32,584 nt of DNA from UBA4874 sp002399435 (GCA_036823195.1 DAISGI010000028.1:1-32584), one strand, 5' to 3'; positions 1 to 7,807 are shown, counted from the stretch's first letter. The notes: generated by a model not told the origin, from the letters alone. Numbers and translations are program-made.

Positions 1-42
1 AACCGTGATGTTCTGTGAGATACCGTGCCGTTTCCCCAACGG

Positions 43-98
43 CTCGAAATCAGGTTGTCCGCAAGGGCACGTGAGTTCGAATCTCACCGTCTCCGCCA
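43..98 (+). other. 3' half of tRNA-Ser(CGA); probable attachment site (attR/attL) of an integrated element
   Basis: Seen: an anticodon loop CTCGAAA (43-49, anticodon CGA), a 3' anticodon strand TCAGG (50-54), a class II variable arm TGTCC-GCAA-GGGCA (56-69), a T arm GTGAG-TTCGAAT-CTCAC (71-87) and an acceptor strand ending in CCA at 98. The five bases before the loop (AACGG, 38-42) cannot pair with TCAGG, where CCTGA would be needed. No D arm or 5' acceptor strand is found in bases 1-42. Known: tyrosine integrases often recombine at the anticodon loop of tRNA genes and leave a 3'-half copy at the far end of the element. Inference: identity to a tRNA-Ser gene starts at the crossover site, so bases before about 43 belong to an element and those after to its target. 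Confidence 0.8.
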
Positions 99-155
99 GA
101 AGATTAGGTCAAAATAGATACAGGGCTGAAAAAGCCAGTGCTTATGCGGCCTTGT

Positions 156-192
156 GAGGGTTTTGAATGAAAAATTCAAGACCCTCGTTTTT
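156..192 (+). terminator. Intrinsic terminator after the tRNA remnant
   Basis: A strong hairpin pairs GAGGGT and TTGAAT with ATTCAA and ACCCTC (about 12 base pairs, loop GAAAA), followed by GTTTTT. It lies 58 bases past the CCA of the tRNA-Ser fragment, where a tRNA operon terminator would be expected. Confidence 0.75.
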
Positions 193-301
193 CATAGATG
201 CACCCTGCTTTTTAACAAGAAAGCGGGGCGTTTCTCGTTTTTGGCCGAAATCAGCCCGGTTAACAATTTAATAAAGCCAATACCCTACAGGGCAATCTTG
301 A

Positions 302-348
302 AGCGGCTGTGTTCTTTTTTGTAACTGAAAAGCACAGCCGCTTTTTTT
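302..348 (+). terminator. Intrinsic terminator ahead of the ICE remnants
   Basis: A near-perfect inverted repeat AGCGGCTGTG (302-311) and CACAGCCGCT (333-342) is followed by a run of seven T. It closes the stretch between the tRNA fragment and the first pseudogene. It may have ended an upstream gene of the former element that is no longer here. Confidence 0.75.
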
Positions 349-384
349 GCGCCCAAAATCAAAAAGAAAGGATATAGATATGCC

Positions 385-718
385 ATGAAAAATGAACTGC
401 AAACCATGCGGTTATTCAGCCCTCTATTCCCCCATATCTACAGGAAGAACGAATGGGATATATTGGCGATTACCGGGAAGATTTATCCACCGGTGAGATT
501 TTGGAATACGAGGACGAAATCCTCTCCTTCATTCAAAAAAAAAGCTGCCCAGTAAAGGCGAACGCTGCCTCGCCGTTTACCGGCTCTTCCCCAAGGACTT
601 CGGCAGATACATCGAAGTCTTTGGCGGCGGGGGCTGGGTGTTGTTCGGCAGGTCTCCAGACTGTAAGGGTATGGAGGTTTACAACGACTTCAACGGCAAC
701 CTGACTAACCTGTTCTAA
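385..718 (+). pseudogene. Chimeric remnant: ICE accessory protein fused to DNA adenine methylase N-terminus
   Basis: Three reading frames are needed. From 385, after an AAAGAAAGG ribosome site, comes MKNELQTMRLFSPLFPHIY. From 453 a second frame reads YIGDYREDLSTGEILEYEDE. After a run of nine A (535-543) a third frame reads LPSKGERCLAVY and then IEVFGGGGWVLF and GMEVYNDFNGNLTNLF, ending at a stop at 716-718. The FGGGG motif I and the VYNDFNGNL segment are typical of D12-class adenine methylases of clostridial conjugative elements. The part before them resembles another small protein of the same elements. So two genes are joined by a deletion near 560. The methylase catalytic DPPY region is absent. 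Not functional. Confidence 0.7.
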
Positions 719-1504
719 GAGGCAACCGCTGGTACGATCATTCCGCTCAGGGGGGAAGCTATGCCATCGACCTTGTGAAACGGCTCTACAACCTGAATTT
801 CCCGGAGGCGGTCAGCCTGCTCTGGGCGGTGAGCAGGGCGTGGAATATCGGCAACATAGCAAAAGCAGTGAACCGGAGCAGCGAAAGCCCTCTGTTCTGC
901 CTCAAGCCCATACCGATATGCGCCGGGTGTTTGCCTATCTCATCAAGCAGCACTGTGTCAGCCGGGAGGTGCTGTCCGAGTTTGTCAGAGAAAAGCTGCT
1001 GTTTGAGGATGCGGAATACCACAACGCTGTGTTTGTCGGCTTCGATGAAAATGGCACTGCCCGTCATGTCCATAAGAAAAGTACTACAACCGGCAGCATT
1101 TTCGCATCAATGTGGAGGGAAGCCATCCGGCCTACAGCTTTCATTATATTTCTAAGAATCCAAATTCCCACAACCTGTTTGTATTCGAAGCGCACATTGA
1201 TCTGCTTTCCTATATCAGCCTGCATACGCAGAACTGGAAAAACGCCAGTTATGTGGCGCTGAACGGCGTGTCAGAACAGCCGGTGCTAAAATTATTGGAA
1301 CTGTACCCCCAGCTTTAACGAGTGACACTTTGCCTTGACAATGATGAACCCGGACGCAAGGCTACCAGCCGTATTCATAAAACTTTGTGCCAGCAGGGAT
1401 TTAAAGATGTGGTGAATGATGTTTCTGTACACAAGGATTGGAATGAAGATTTGAAAGCATCATACTCGCAGGAGCAAGCCGCACCAGCTATGGTTATGAA
1501 ATGA
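718..1504 (+). pseudogene. DUF3991/TOPRIM primase-like protein of a conjugative element, broken
   Basis: The N-terminal part (frame 1) reads RGNRWYDHSAQGGSYAIDLVKRLYNL, like the end of a CHC2 zinc-finger primase domain. One extra base near 820 moves it to frame 3, which reads GVEYRQHS and later REVLSEFVREKLLFEDAEYH and VFVGFDENGTARH (DUF3991). A lost base near 1100 moves it to frame 2, which reads HNLFVFEAHIDLLSYISL and, after an in-frame stop at 1316-1318, LCLDNDEPGRKATSRI, the TOPRIM core with its acidic DxD. The natural C-terminus seems to be present. The real N-terminus with the zinc ligands is missing; the join with the methylase remnant is at 718. Such primases belong to the replication/transfer set of Tn1549-like elements. 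Dead gene, two frameshifts and one stop. Confidence 0.75.
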
Positions 1505-1531
1505 GAATGATATATTCAAAAATGTATATTT

Positions 1532-2164
1532 TTACAGCAAATAGTCAATCACAATATCATTCCATATGGTGTTAATGTCAATGCCACCTACTCTGGCTTT
1601 CTCAAGTAATTTTTGAGAAGAGTTGTATGTTTCGGTAATTTTTGTTTGTTCACAGTAGATATACCACTGATTTCTTTGATTGCGACTCAGAAAATAATAA
1701 TCGGCACCATAGTGAAATTCAACCTCACGCCCAGTGTGCAGCGCATCCTCAAAGACTGCTTTATTGTCACAGAGAAAAATGTTGTTGAGTTCTATTATAA
1801 AAAATGGTTTATCCATGTTTGTATTGGCATAGCTTTCGTCAGCAATTTCGTTTGATCGCATAATCGCATCAATACCATCAATGTTCGTGACCATTTTTTC
1901 TTTGGGTAGACAGCCTTTTACAGCATAATAAACAGTGTATCCGCGTTTTAATGTTTGGTCGTCTATGCCACAATCCATGATTTCAATAGGAAATTGTATG
2001 TCAATGCCGAACTGCAACAAAAATTTGGCTGCACATGGATAGTCTGCCTCAAAACTCTCACGAAAGAGTTGGCACTGTTCGCATGAACATTGTGTATTAT
2101 ATTTGTCCCTGTAACCGTTTGTATATGCCTTATCAAGTTTTAGGCTGTTAATATTAAAATCCAT
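1532..2164 (-). CDS. Hypothetical protein, two-part, possible immunity-type protein
   Basis: An intact 210-residue gene. The start at 2164 is chosen because AGGTG lies four bases upstream; an ATG 36 bases further up has no such site. The N-terminal half has a CSCEQCQLFRESF motif and FLLQFGIDIQFPIEIMDCG, a pattern I associate with cytosolic clostridial proteins found in toxin-immunity loci. The C-terminal half (GREVEFHYGADYYFLSR, WYIYCEQ, LLEKARVGGIDINTIWNDI) looks like the short domain found alone or as a tail in many hypothetical clostridial proteins. No signal peptide or membrane segment is seen. It stands alone, opposite in strand to the decayed conjugation genes, and unlike them has no frameshift, so it may still be under selection. 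The immunity role is inference and weak. Confidence 0.6.
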   Translation of the reverse strand: MDFNINSLKLDKAYTNGYRDKYNTQCSCEQCQLFRESFEADYPCAAKFLLQFGIDIQFPIEIMDCGIDDQTLKRGYTVYYAVKGCLPKEKMVTNIDGIDAIMRSNEIADESYANTNMDKPFFIIELNNIFLCDNKAVFEDALHTGREVEFHYGADYYFLSRNQRNQWYIYCEQTKITETYNSSQKLLEKARVGGIDINTIWNDIVIDYLL

Positions 2165-2267
2165 GCTACACCTACTTTCCAACATGATAGTCAAAAACAC
2201 TTTGTCATCATGACTAAATTATGCTTTAGTTTACCACAGAATGAAAAGCAAAGAAAGGAGTTCCCAT

Positions 2268-2678
2268 ATGCCATCTCAAGTAACTATTCTAATCGCAGTG
2301 GCCGCCGTGATGTTTATCGTCATTGGCGTCTTTCTCTTTTAGCACACTATTATATCCTTAGCGGTATTAAATCCAAAACAATCGGTGACGGTCAGCATGG
2401 TACCGCCCGTTTCGCCACAGAAAGCGAAATAAAACGGACATACAACCCATGTACCCTATGAGCCGGAGAAATGGCGGCGTGGGCAAAATCTGCCCGCCCT
2501 GCAGGGGCTTGTGGTAGGCTGCAAACAGAAAACAGGTGCAACCACCGCACTTATAGATGACGGCGACATTCACTGCCTCATGATCGGTGCTGCCGGTGTT
2601 GAGTACGGCGGCAAACTCAACCTGGTAATGATCTTCGCTGATGAGATCGGAATCATCCCCAAAATCCAGTCCCGATGA
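2268..2678 (+). pseudogene. VirD4/TraG-type conjugative coupling protein, truncated and frameshifted
   Basis: A strong AAAGGAG site precedes ATG 2268. The first frame gives MPSQVTILIAVAAVMFIVIG, a membrane anchor, and stops after FLF. Another frame continues with LSGIKSKTIGDGQHGTARFA and ESEIKRTY. A third frame gives HVPYEPEKWRRGQNLPALQG, LVVGCKQKTGATTALID and HCLMIGAAGV. In the family this is followed by the Walker A lysine and threonine (GAAGVGKT), but here the sequence turns to EYGGKL and other residues until a stop at 2676. The ATPase domain is therefore lost. Known: type IV coupling proteins dock the relaxosome to the mating pore. It is a fossil of the same element as the primase upstream. 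Confidence 0.75.
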
Positions 2679-3003
2679 AGATGCGATTATTCAAAATGCA
2701 ACGGAATGCTTTGAACAAATGCGTTCCGGCGATTTTGAAACCATTTATAATGCCTTGCCGGGCGGTGTGAAAAAGCAGACGGAATCCGCACAGACCATTC
2801 GGGATTCTTGGGACGAAGCCGTAACAAAGGCCGGAGGATTGCCGGAGGACAGCAGGCTGGAAGTGTTCTCCTATCGCCCGGAGCATACGGAGCAAATACG
2901 GGTAGAGTTTGTAATTCCTTGTGAAAAAGAAGATTTTAAGGTGTTTATTAATTACGACAGCAGCGGGAATTTATACAATTACGTTGTCTGGAAAAATAGT
3001 TAA
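2641..3003 (+). pseudogene. DUF3887-like protein, probably N-terminally truncated
   Basis: This 120-residue frame is open but has no ribosome site before its ATG at 2641 and overlaps the end of the coupling-protein remnant. From residue about 14 it reads DEDAIIQNATECFEQMRSGD and FETIYNALPGGVKKQ, then IRDSWDEAV and EVFSYRPEHTEQIRVEFVIP. That is the helical start and cystatin-like sheet of DUF3887 domains, which usually sit behind a lipoprotein signal peptide next to hydrolases or ABC genes. The signal peptide and Cys are missing here. I infer a secreted or lipid-anchored protein whose front was cut off by the deletion that joined it to the coupling-protein remnant. It may not be expressed. Confidence 0.5.
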
Positions 3004-3017
3004 GAGAGGAAATTGAA

Positions 3018-3164
3018 ATGAATAATCTGATAATTGAAACTCGGCAGTTGACAAAAGTATATGGGGAGCAGAAGTCAGAAAAAGAAATAAGGTTAAACGA
3101 ATTACACCTACTCTTTCGTCAAAGTTTATTCTTACAATGGCTAATGGGAAAAGTGTTGATGTAA
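3018..3164 (+). pseudogene. ABC transporter ATPase, first ~20 codons only
   Basis: An AGAGAGG site precedes ATG 3018. MNNLIIETRQLTKVYGEQKS is the classic start of an ABC-2 type ATPase (ETRQLTKVYG). After about residue 20 the family likeness ends and the frame runs into unrelated residues and a stop at 3162. No Walker A is present. The gene starts 14 bases after the DUF3887-like frame, so the two probably formed an operon before the cut near 3080. Confidence 0.6.
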
Positions 3165-3633
3165 CAAGAAGCTATTCCTACATTTTCAAAGAATATTATC
3201 CACAGGTGCGCTTTTTTGAATGGGAGCTGGTGGACATTTATGCCGATGAGGGCATCACCGGAACTCGGTCGGATAAACGGGAAGAATTTCAGCGGATGCT
3301 TTCCGACTGCAGAAAGGGCAGAATTGACCGTATCCTTGTAAAGCCCGTTTCCCGGTTTGCAAGGAACATCCACGACTGCCTCTCCACCGTCCGGGAGATG
3401 AAAGTCCTTGGCATCGAAGTGGAATTTGAAGAAGATGGCCTCAAAACAGCGGATATGCACGATGAGATGATGATCGGAGCTTTCAGCTCCATCGCTCAGG
3501 AGAATCCACCTCCATCTCCAACAATATGCGCTGGAGTTACGCCCGGAGAATACAGAACGGCAGCTTCATTTGCTGCTGTGACCCCTACGGATACGACCTT
3601 GTGGCAGTATGCCATTGTTTACGCGGTGCCTGC
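3137..3633 (+). pseudogene. Serine site-specific recombinase, fragment
   Basis: From about 3210 the frame gives WELVDIYADEGITGTRSDKR, EEFQRMLSDCRKGRIDRILV, KPVSRFARNIHDCLSTVREM and AFSSIAQE. This is the second half of a resolvase catalytic domain of large serine recombinases (with the Arg of SRFAR). A base is lost near 3500. Another frame then continues with NNMRWSYARRIQNGSFICCC and PYGYDL, the start of the recombinase domain, up to about 3630. The N-terminal part with the catalytic Ser (the YCRVST segment) is missing, as are the zinc ribbon and coiled coil. It cannot act. Known: such enzymes move Tn5397/Tn1549-class and similar elements. Its place at the end of the ICE debris fits a module that once flanked it. 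Confidence 0.75.
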
Positions 3634-3679
3634 TTGTCCTCCTCCAGCCATTTTTCTTACTTGAATTCATGCTTTCATT

Positions 3680-4108
3680 TTATTCAAGGATTTTTCCTGC
3701 CTTATAAAAGATTTTGAGATCTTTGAAGAACACATTAATTTCAATGGTTTTCCAGTCCAGATATTTAGTGAGGATGCCCTCAAAATGAGCATGATACTCG
3801 TTGTACGTTTCATATATCATATCTACAGCACCGATATCCAAGTTTTGAAATGTTTCAAAGTCAACACACTCCCTGCGGTCATCATGCAGATACTGAATCT
3901 CATATCCCCGATTAAAATCTGTCTGCTCAAGTCCTGAAAAAATCAATTTAGCAAAGCCTGTTGCCATAACACCTTTGTCTTGAACTATATAAATTCCATC
4001 TTTAAACTCAAAGGTGAGAGTCTGATCAGATAAAAAGGCATTGCTCATTCTGCAATCGTGCAGATAAAATCCCATTTGTGGCAGAGTAACATCAAATGTT
4101 TGTGACAT
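3680..4108 (-). CDS. Hypothetical protein, 142 aa
   Basis: An intact gene with a good GGGAGG site seven bases before ATG 4108. No signal peptide or membrane segment is seen. The N-terminus reads MGFYLHDCRMSNAFLSDQTL, then LTFEFKDGIYI: an HDCR-type start followed by a beta strand ending in F-DG, as in small all-beta proteins. The rest is mixed, with many aromatic and acidic residues (YETYNEYHAHFEG). I do not recognise the family. Like the gene at 1532-2164 it is a lone, whole, minus-strand gene next to dead plus-strand mobile genes, the usual position of immunity or cargo genes. That role is only inferred. Confidence 0.6.
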   Translation of the reverse strand: MSQTFDVTLPQMGFYLHDCRMSNAFLSDQTLTFEFKDGIYIVQDKGVMATGFAKLIFSGLEQTDFNRGYEIQYLHDDRRECVDFETFQNLDIGAVDMIYETYNEYHAHFEGILTKYLDWKTIEINVFFKDLKIFYKAGKILE

Positions 4109-4179
4109 AGCCGAACCTCCCGAAAGCTTAATGATAAATTGGAAGTTGTAATCTTCAATCTCAAATTGGAATTTGTAAA

Positions 4180-4377
4180 TCAGTTATTTTTGCTATTGCT
4201 ATCCAAAATAGAACCAATGACGATGCCAATAAGCATTCCTACTCCGGCTCCTAAAGGTATAGAAAATATAGAACTAGCTCTGTCTATGATAATGCTTATA
4301 ATAATTCCTATACCAGCACCAAAACATAACCCAAGTGGTATACCTACTGTTAAATACTTGTGTGCATCTTTTTTCAT
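4180..4377 (-). CDS. Small glycine-zipper membrane protein, 65 aa
   Basis: An AGAGGTG site lies four bases before ATG 4377. The product has a short basic start (MKKDAHKY), one membrane helix rich in small residues (VGIPLGLCFGAGIGIIISII), a short polar turn, a second helix (IPLGAGVGMLIGIVIG) and a polar end. The G-xxx-G spacing in both helices suggests tight packing or oligomer formation. Such two-helix proteins are common and uncharacterised in Bacillota. No partner gene is obvious: the neighbours at 3680-4108 and 4629-5858 lie on the same strand but more than 70 bases away. Confidence 0.65.
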   Translation of the reverse strand: MKKDAHKYLTVGIPLGLCFGAGIGIIISIIIDRASSIFSIPLGAGVGMLIGIVIGSILDSNSKNN

Positions 4378-4628
4378 ATCACACCTCTTTCAAATTCCTG
4401 TTTGTATATGTGATTAAAAGTTGTTTTTATTATACCATGCTATCCTAAAGAAATCATTAAGCAATTATGCATATGTAAAACAGTCTCCGCTTCTGCAGAG
4501 GCTTGAGTACTATGACCAAAGGTCATTTTTATACTTAAGTACACTCAAAGCCCTCTTGCTTTAAGCAAGCTAAAGATAATGACTGAAACTCATTCCTCTA
4601 TCTTAAATATTTGGTCATACAAGCCATT
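4378..4628. other. Intergenic stretch without a recognised gene
   Basis: AT-rich spacer between the small membrane gene and the AAA ATPase gene. It contains a short palindrome TGACCAAAGGTCA near 4513 and an imperfect repeat of CTTGCTTTAAGCAAG near 4555. Either could be part of a hairpin ending transcription of the ATPase gene, but neither is followed by a clear T run. Confidence 0.35.
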
Positions 4629-5858
4629 TTATACTAAACTGACTGGAACAATAAGGTTGTCACGGTCAAATGCGCCGAGCTTCTCCGCTGTGCAGATGAT
4701 GGCGCCTGTTCCCCGTTTTAAAGAAGACTTTTCTATTACAGAGAAATTGGTTATCATTTTCTTTTTAGGTGTAGCTGTTTTCTTGATCTCAATGGGGTAA
4801 AGCTGACCATCACCCTCCATCAACAGGTCAATTTCCTTTGCATCCTTATCTCGATAATAATAGAGGTAGGCTTCCTTACCAACATTTTGATAGCTTTTCT
4901 GTATTTCGCTTACCACATAGTTTTCAAGAAGTGCACCATTCATGGCACCGTTCATTGTAGTTTCTGCGCTACTCCATTTGGTGAGGTAGCATACCAACCC
5001 GGTATCATAAAAGTACAGCTTTGGGGTTTTGATAGTTCTTTTGAGCACGTTATTTGAATAGGGATGCAAATAAAAAACAATCCCGAGTGTTTCCAAAATT
5101 CTAAGCCAACTTTTTGCCGTTACCTGATCAATATCGCAGTCATCGGCAATTCCTTTGTAATTCACCATCTGAGACGTTCTTGCCGCCACAGCAGTAACGA
5201 AAGTCAAAAACTTAAGCGAATCTATGGAGCCGGACAGTTCCCTGACGTCACGCTCCAAATAAGTGCTTAAATAGCTGGAGTAGAAAAAATCCCGGTCATC
5301 ATATTTTTTGCTGACGAGTGCTGGCATTCCCCCTGCAAAGATACGCTCAAAGATTTGAGGCGTAGTTGCGGCAGGAATAGCGGCCTGCCTTTTCTGTAGA
5401 GTTGCAAAGTCCAGGCTGAATGCTCCCGGCTGTCCCCTATAAATCTCATGCTGTGACAGCGGTGATAAATGCAATAGTGCCACTCGCCCTGCCAGGGACT
5501 CCTGTACACCATGCATCAGTTTAAATAGCTGTGAGCCAGTCATCCAGAAATCGCCGGGGCGGTGGTTCTGATCCACACTTATTTTAATATAGGTAAATAG
5601 CTCCGGTGCATACTGCACCTCGTCAATGAACACCGGGGGCTGATGAATTTGAAAAAACATAGCAGGATCAGATTTGGCCAATGCTCTTACATTTAAATCA
5701 TCCAGGGATACATAGTGTCGATTCCTACCCTCAAGCTCTGTGAGCTTTTGCAGCATGGTGGTCTTTCCGACCTGTCTTGGGCCGGTTATCAAAATGGCGG
5801 GGTATTGCTCATTGAGCCTTAGAAATACATCCTCCATAAACCTCTTGATATACTCCAT
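4629..5858 (-). CDS. AAA family ATPase with DUF4143 C-terminal domain
   Basis: A 409-residue protein of usual family length (AAA_14 plus DUF4143). Walker A is GPRQVGKTT at residues 26-34, Walker B VFIDEVQ at about 77-82, and MTGSQLF is the sensor region. The middle helices carry the winged-helix-like part (YKGIADDCDIDQVTAKSWLR). The C-terminal DUF4143 part has EIDLLMEG and LYPIEIKKT, the E-I-D and E-I-K pattern of PD-(D/E)XK nuclease folds. The cellular role of this large family is not settled. An AAAGGAG site lies eight bases before ATG 5858, and a clear promoter lies about 40-70 bases upstream. It is a single-gene unit. The family is frequent near mobile DNA, as here. Confidence 0.9.
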   Translation of the reverse strand: MEYIKRFMEDVFLRLNEQYPAILITGPRQVGKTTMLQKLTELEGRNRHYVSLDDLNVRALAKSDPAMFFQIHQPPVFIDEVQYAPELFTYIKISVDQNHRPGDFWMTGSQLFKLMHGVQESLAGRVALLHLSPLSQHEIYRGQPGAFSLDFATLQKRQAAIPAATTPQIFERIFAGGMPALVSKKYDDRDFFYSSYLSTYLERDVRELSGSIDSLKFLTFVTAVAARTSQMVNYKGIADDCDIDQVTAKSWLRILETLGIVFYLHPYSNNVLKRTIKTPKLYFYDTGLVCYLTKWSSAETTMNGAMNGALLENYVVSEIQKSYQNVGKEAYLYYYRDKDAKEIDLLMEGDGQLYPIEIKKTATPKKKMITNFSVIEKSSLKRGTGAIICTAEKLGAFDRDNLIVPVSLV

Positions 5859-5870
5859 ATCAAATGCTCC

Positions 5871-5925
5871 TTTCGGCGATTACAGAATATAATCATATTT
5901 TAGCCGAAATTAAAAATTTTATCAA
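5871..5925 (-). promoter_or_regulatory. Promoter of the AAA/DUF4143 gene with a flanking inverted repeat
   Basis: On the minus strand TTGATA (5920-5925) and TAAAAT (5897-5902) are separated by exactly 17 bases, close to a sigma-A consensus. An inverted repeat, TTTCGGC at 5903-5909 and GCCGAAA at 5871-5877 (read on the minus strand), starts inside the spacer next to the -10 box and ends just before the ribosome site. It could be an operator or a hairpin in the leader. Confidence 0.65.
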
Positions 5926-6242
5926 GCATTTTTTGAAAGATTATAATCCCAATATCTCATTACTCGGTGCCTGGACCATGAGGTTGTAGCGCTGGTTGCC
6001 GCGCTTGTACAGGCACAAGCCACGCTGGGGACAGCAGATCAGCTTGCATAATGGCGATGAGTTCAGATGAATTATCAGGACAATTTCATGAGGAAAGCGC
6101 CACGGATGAAGAGAGAAAACCAACAATGAGCAATATCAAGGTTTAGCGAGGGCAAAAAAATTTTTTAATATGAAAAATAAGGCTGAACTCCCAAAAAGGA
6201 TTGTGTTACTATAGACTTGAAGGGAAGGTGAAAGACAAGTCT
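5926..6242. other. Intergenic stretch without a recognised gene
   Basis: About 315 bases between the ATPase promoter and the DUF4338 remnant. A minus-strand frame (5941-6126) ends in the plausible-looking peptide RYNLMVQAPSNEILGL but has no ribosome site and no family I can name. It may be the end of a lost gene. Bases 6140-6200 are A/T-rich and probably contain the outer edge of the decayed insertion element. Confidence 0.3.
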
Positions 6243-7128
6243 ATGGATGATACTATCAGGGTGTTTTCCGACAGGACATTCAGTCCTGAAGATATTGAGA
6301 CAATAATATGGGTGACCAGAACATATTCAAAGCTTTCCAAAACGGAGATGGCCTCAACAGTTTGTGAGCTGATCGGATGGGTCACGCCTGCCGGAAGGCC
6401 GAAGAGACTGCAGTGTGCTGCGTATCTCGACGTATTGGAAGCAAACGGCTTGATCGAGCTGCCGGTGAGCAAAGCGGTTAAGAGAACAGGGGGGAGGTTC
6501 AAGGCCAATGCTGACACCTGCAAACAACACACGACCGGCAGATATAACGGAATGCGGCGCCATAACGTTGGAACTGGCAGATAACGCAGCTAAACGCCGT
6601 CGCTGGCGGGAATACATAAGCGAGTATCACACAATTGGCTACAAACATGCATACGGAGCACAATTGCAATACTTCATAACATCCGATGGAGCAGACCTGG
6701 GGTGCTTGCAGTTTTCTGCGGCTGCATGGGCGCTGCAAAAGCGTGACGAGTGGATTGGGTGGAGCGTTGAAGACCGTAAAGCCAGACTGAACCTGGTGGT
6801 AAACAATTCACGCTACCTCGTGCTTCCCTGGGTGCATGTAAGAAACCTGTCAAGCCGGGAACTCTCAGCAGCTGCGCACAGGATATGTGAGGACTGGCTG
6901 AATGCATACTGCTATGCCCCAGTGCTTTTGGAGACTTTTGTAGATACTACGTTTTACCAGGGTACCAGCTATCGCGCAGCCAACTGGGTATACCTTGGTG
7001 AGACGCAGGGGCGGGGGCGAATGGACAGGCATCATGACATGGGCTGTCACGGAAAGCCATATTTATGTATCCCCTGCGGAAGGATTTTCGAGCGGTACTC
7101 AAGGATCAGAGGCCTTGTAGGATGGTGA
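6243..7128 (+). pseudogene. DUF4338 (DruA-like) protein of an insertion element, frameshifted
   Basis: The first frame from ATG 6243 gives RTFSPEDIETIIWVTRTYSK and VCELIGWVTPAGRPKRLQCA, the helical N-terminal part. A run of six G near 6490 moves the frame; removing one G would restore it. The second frame then gives RRRWREYISEYHTIGYKHAY, YFITSDGADLGCLQFSAAAW, RDEWIGWS, LNLVVNNSRYLVLPWVHVRN, CYAPVLLETFVDTTFYQGTS and RAANWVYLGETQGRGRMDRH. These are hallmarks of DUF4338. This family includes DruA of the Druantia anti-phage systems, but its most common form is a passenger gene next to an ISNCY-type transposase. A transposase remnant follows six bases later, so I read this as IS cargo, not as a defence gene. 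Confidence 0.8.
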
Positions 7129-7134
7129 ATCCAG

Positions 7135-7583
7135 ATGAGTAACAAACGCAGGCTCGAGCGGCAAAAAGAGCGTGACATCAAGACTTTTGACGATATCGTG
7201 TCCGGCAGGGCCAGGGTGGCCTGTCACATGGAAAAGCCTGAAAAACGTGCCCTGCCGAATAAAATCTCCTCCGAAGGGACAAAGGAGCAGCAGCAAATGC
7301 TGGGTCAACTGGCGCGCGTCTATCATATGATTTTCCCTGGCCTGATATGGAGGCTAAACGAAGTGAATGACCCCCGAAGCTCCAGGAATCAAGGCACTCA
7401 TTACTTGTTCTGCTTCTTCACGCAATATTAATGTTTGCGTTTCATGTAAAATCCCGGCGGACAGCGAACGACGTGCTGGGAGGGATGGGCGCAATCGGGA
7501 TCTTACAGGCAGTCTTCCCTGATCTTCAGCTCTGGGTTTTTCGCGTTTTTGTGGAAAAGTTCACGATATGGTATAATAACTAG
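7135..7583 (+). pseudogene. ISNCY-like transposase, N-terminal fragment
   Basis: The frame opens at ATG 7135, shortly after the DUF4338 stop, and gives MSNKRRLERQKERDIKTFDD and later WRLNEVNDPR. Near 7376 one base is lost; the other frame continues with KLQESRHSLLVLLLHAILMF and VKSRRTANDVLGGMGAIGIL and then stops at 7581. The pattern 'DPR, then a hydrophobic LLL..LMF stretch, then a basic-rich segment' is the start of the transposases that travel with DUF4338 genes. The catalytic DDE part, more than 250 residues, is missing. I infer a one-sided deletion of the element, whose right end is not seen. Confidence 0.65.
7549..7577 (+). promoter_or_regulatory. Possible promoter for the kinase/HD genes
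   Basis: TTGTGG (7549-7554), a spacer of 17 bases and a perfect TATAAT (7572-7577). The -35 box is weak. It lies within the transposase remnant, 231 bases before the kinase start codon, so the leader would be long and holds only short open frames. Confidence 0.4.
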
Positions 7584-7807
7584 ATATGCACGGCAACAGT
7601 TTCCTTACTAATTTATAGGATTATATCAGCAAACAGGAATTTGTAGAGGTGAATAATAATGTTAAATGTTAATAGAAGAACTTACTCATAGGCCATTATA
7701 TCTGGGGGTTTGTCGAACAATTATTATTCGATTCTCAAGATGAAGAAAGTCGCTCTCAAACACTTATAGAGAGGCCGGGAATGGGATAACACGAGGAGGT
7801 TATACCA
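7584..7807. other. Leader/intergenic stretch with short degenerate frames
   Basis: Between the transposase remnant and the kinase gene. A TAGAGGTG site precedes ATG 7659, which opens only ten codons. Skipping a base there gives a run IGHYIWGFVEQLLFDSQDEE ending at 7790, which may be the relic of a small gene. I cannot name a family. Confidence 0.3.

Noticed and set aside
43..98. A functional tRNA gene
   Set aside because: The anticodon stem does not pair and neither D arm nor 5' acceptor strand exists in bases 1-42.
3137..3633. An active serine recombinase
   Set aside because: The catalytic serine segment is missing and a frameshift interrupts the rest.
5941..6126. Minus-strand 61-codon frame
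   Set aside because: No ribosome site and no recognisable domain; kept only as a note in the intergenic entry.
6243..7128. DUF4338 gene as part of a Druantia defence system
   Set aside because: No helicase or other Dru genes are near, the gene is frameshifted and a transposase fragment follows; insertion-element cargo is the simpler reading.
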